Positions 5,567 through 5,894 of a DNA stretch of 5,894 nt are shown here, piece by piece. A program made the position numbers and the translations under genes. Below the pieces are notes generated by a model, which was given only the letters and a program-made list of their open reading frames with translations, did no database searches and had not been told where the DNA came from. Source of the stretch: PALSA-1196 sp036833805. Its GTDB lineage: Bacteria > Pseudomonadota > Gammaproteobacteria > Steroidobacterales > Steroidobacteraceae. The stretch is from assembly GCA_036833805.1 (NCBI GenBank), contig DAITPA010000082.1, forward strand, positions 1 to 5,894, read 5' to 3'. Within the stretch, counting starts at the first letter, position 1. Every line of letters starts with the position of its first letter.

Positions 5567-5894
5567 ATGTATCGCGCACCCCTGCGGGAGCTTCGTTTCG
5601 TACTCGATGAACTTCTGAGTGTTGGGTTCTTGAGCACTTACCCGGGACTTAGCGAGTACTCATCTGAAACGACCGAGTCCATTCTGGGCGAGGCCGCCCG
5701 CTTTGCCGAAGAGATACTCGAGCCGCTCAATCAAAGTGGCGATCGCGAGGGTGCGCGCTGGACGCCCGATGGTGTCGTGACGCCACAGGGATTTCCTGCC
5801 GCGTACCGAGAGTTCGTCGCCGCTGGCTGGCCGCAACTCGGAGCCGATCCCAAATTCGGCGGCCAGCTTGCGCCGCAGGTCCTGAGCACCGCCG
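5567..5894 (+). CDS. Acyl-CoA dehydrogenase, N-terminal part (runs off the window)
   Basis: The first 109 codons are visible and the gene is open at the right edge. The opening MYRAPLRELRFVLDELL matches the short N-terminal extension (AcylCoA_DH_N, PF12418) found in the long acyl-CoA dehydrogenases of about 590-600 residues, the FadE/DmdC-like group. It is followed by the start of the acyl-CoA dehydrogenase N-terminal helical domain: ESILGEAARFAEEILEPLNQSGDREGARWTPDGVV, then FVAAGWPQLGADPKFGGQLAPQVL. Enzymes of this family use FAD to introduce the alpha-beta double bond into acyl-CoA thioesters. The flavin-binding and catalytic regions lie beyond the edge, so substrate range cannot be judged. 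The ATG lies 12 bp after the LysR stop with no strong ribosome site, which suggests possible co-transcription with the regulator. Confidence 0.92.
   Translation, partial: MYRAPLRELRFVLDELLSVGFLSTYPGLSEYSSETTESILGEAARFAEEILEPLNQSGDREGARWTPDGVVTPQGFPAAYREFVAAGWPQLGADPKFGGQLAPQVLSTA

Noticed and set aside
1..5894. Mobile elements, CRISPR arrays, tRNA or rRNA genes, toxin-antitoxin or defence genes
   Set aside because: I found no transposase motifs, terminal repeats, regularly spaced repeats or RNA gene signatures. All long frames are explained by ordinary chromosomal families.

Overview
The window is GC-rich DNA with tightly packed genes and codons that mostly end in G or C. Its gene content suits a free-living Gram-negative proteobacterium, probably a gammaproteobacterium: an AlgZ/AlgR-like LytS/LytTR pair, an EAL-domain protein, a LysR regulator and an acyl-CoA dehydrogenase. 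No rRNA or other phylogenetic marker is present, so the lineage is inferred only from gene families. I see no mobile element, CRISPR array, tRNA or rRNA.

Layout. Bases 1-225 (+) hold the C-terminal end of a predicted SAM-dependent methyltransferase. It converges, across a 182-bp gap with one stem-loop, on three minus-strand genes. Read in their direction of transcription these are a GTG-started EAL-domain protein (3888-2431), a LytS-type membrane histidine kinase (about 2302-1235) and a LytTR-type response regulator (1238-408). Kinase and regulator overlap by four bases (ATGA) and form a coupled two-component operon. Upstream of the EAL gene, also on the minus strand, is a DUF1993 gene (4505-4002). 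Divergent from it on the plus strand are a LysR-type regulator (4619-5554) and, 12 bp further on, the first 109 codons of an acyl-CoA dehydrogenase that runs off the right edge.

How the genes may work together. The kinase should autophosphorylate on the His of its NPHF motif and pass the phosphate to Asp57 of the LytTR regulator, which then binds DNA. The EAL protein just upstream keeps several substrate-binding residues. It has lost one Asp of the DDF pair and the Glu of AEG that serves as general base, so it looks like a c-di-GMP binding or adaptor protein and not a phosphodiesterase. This is the most interesting feature of the window. The LysR gene could act on the divergent DUF1993 gene, the downstream acyl-CoA dehydrogenase, or both. 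Perfect short inverted repeats lie in three gene leaders and are candidate operators or leader hairpins, though short repeats of this kind also arise by chance in GC-rich DNA. Most of the window is ordinary chromosomal sequence, and I do not see a clearly novel multi-gene system.
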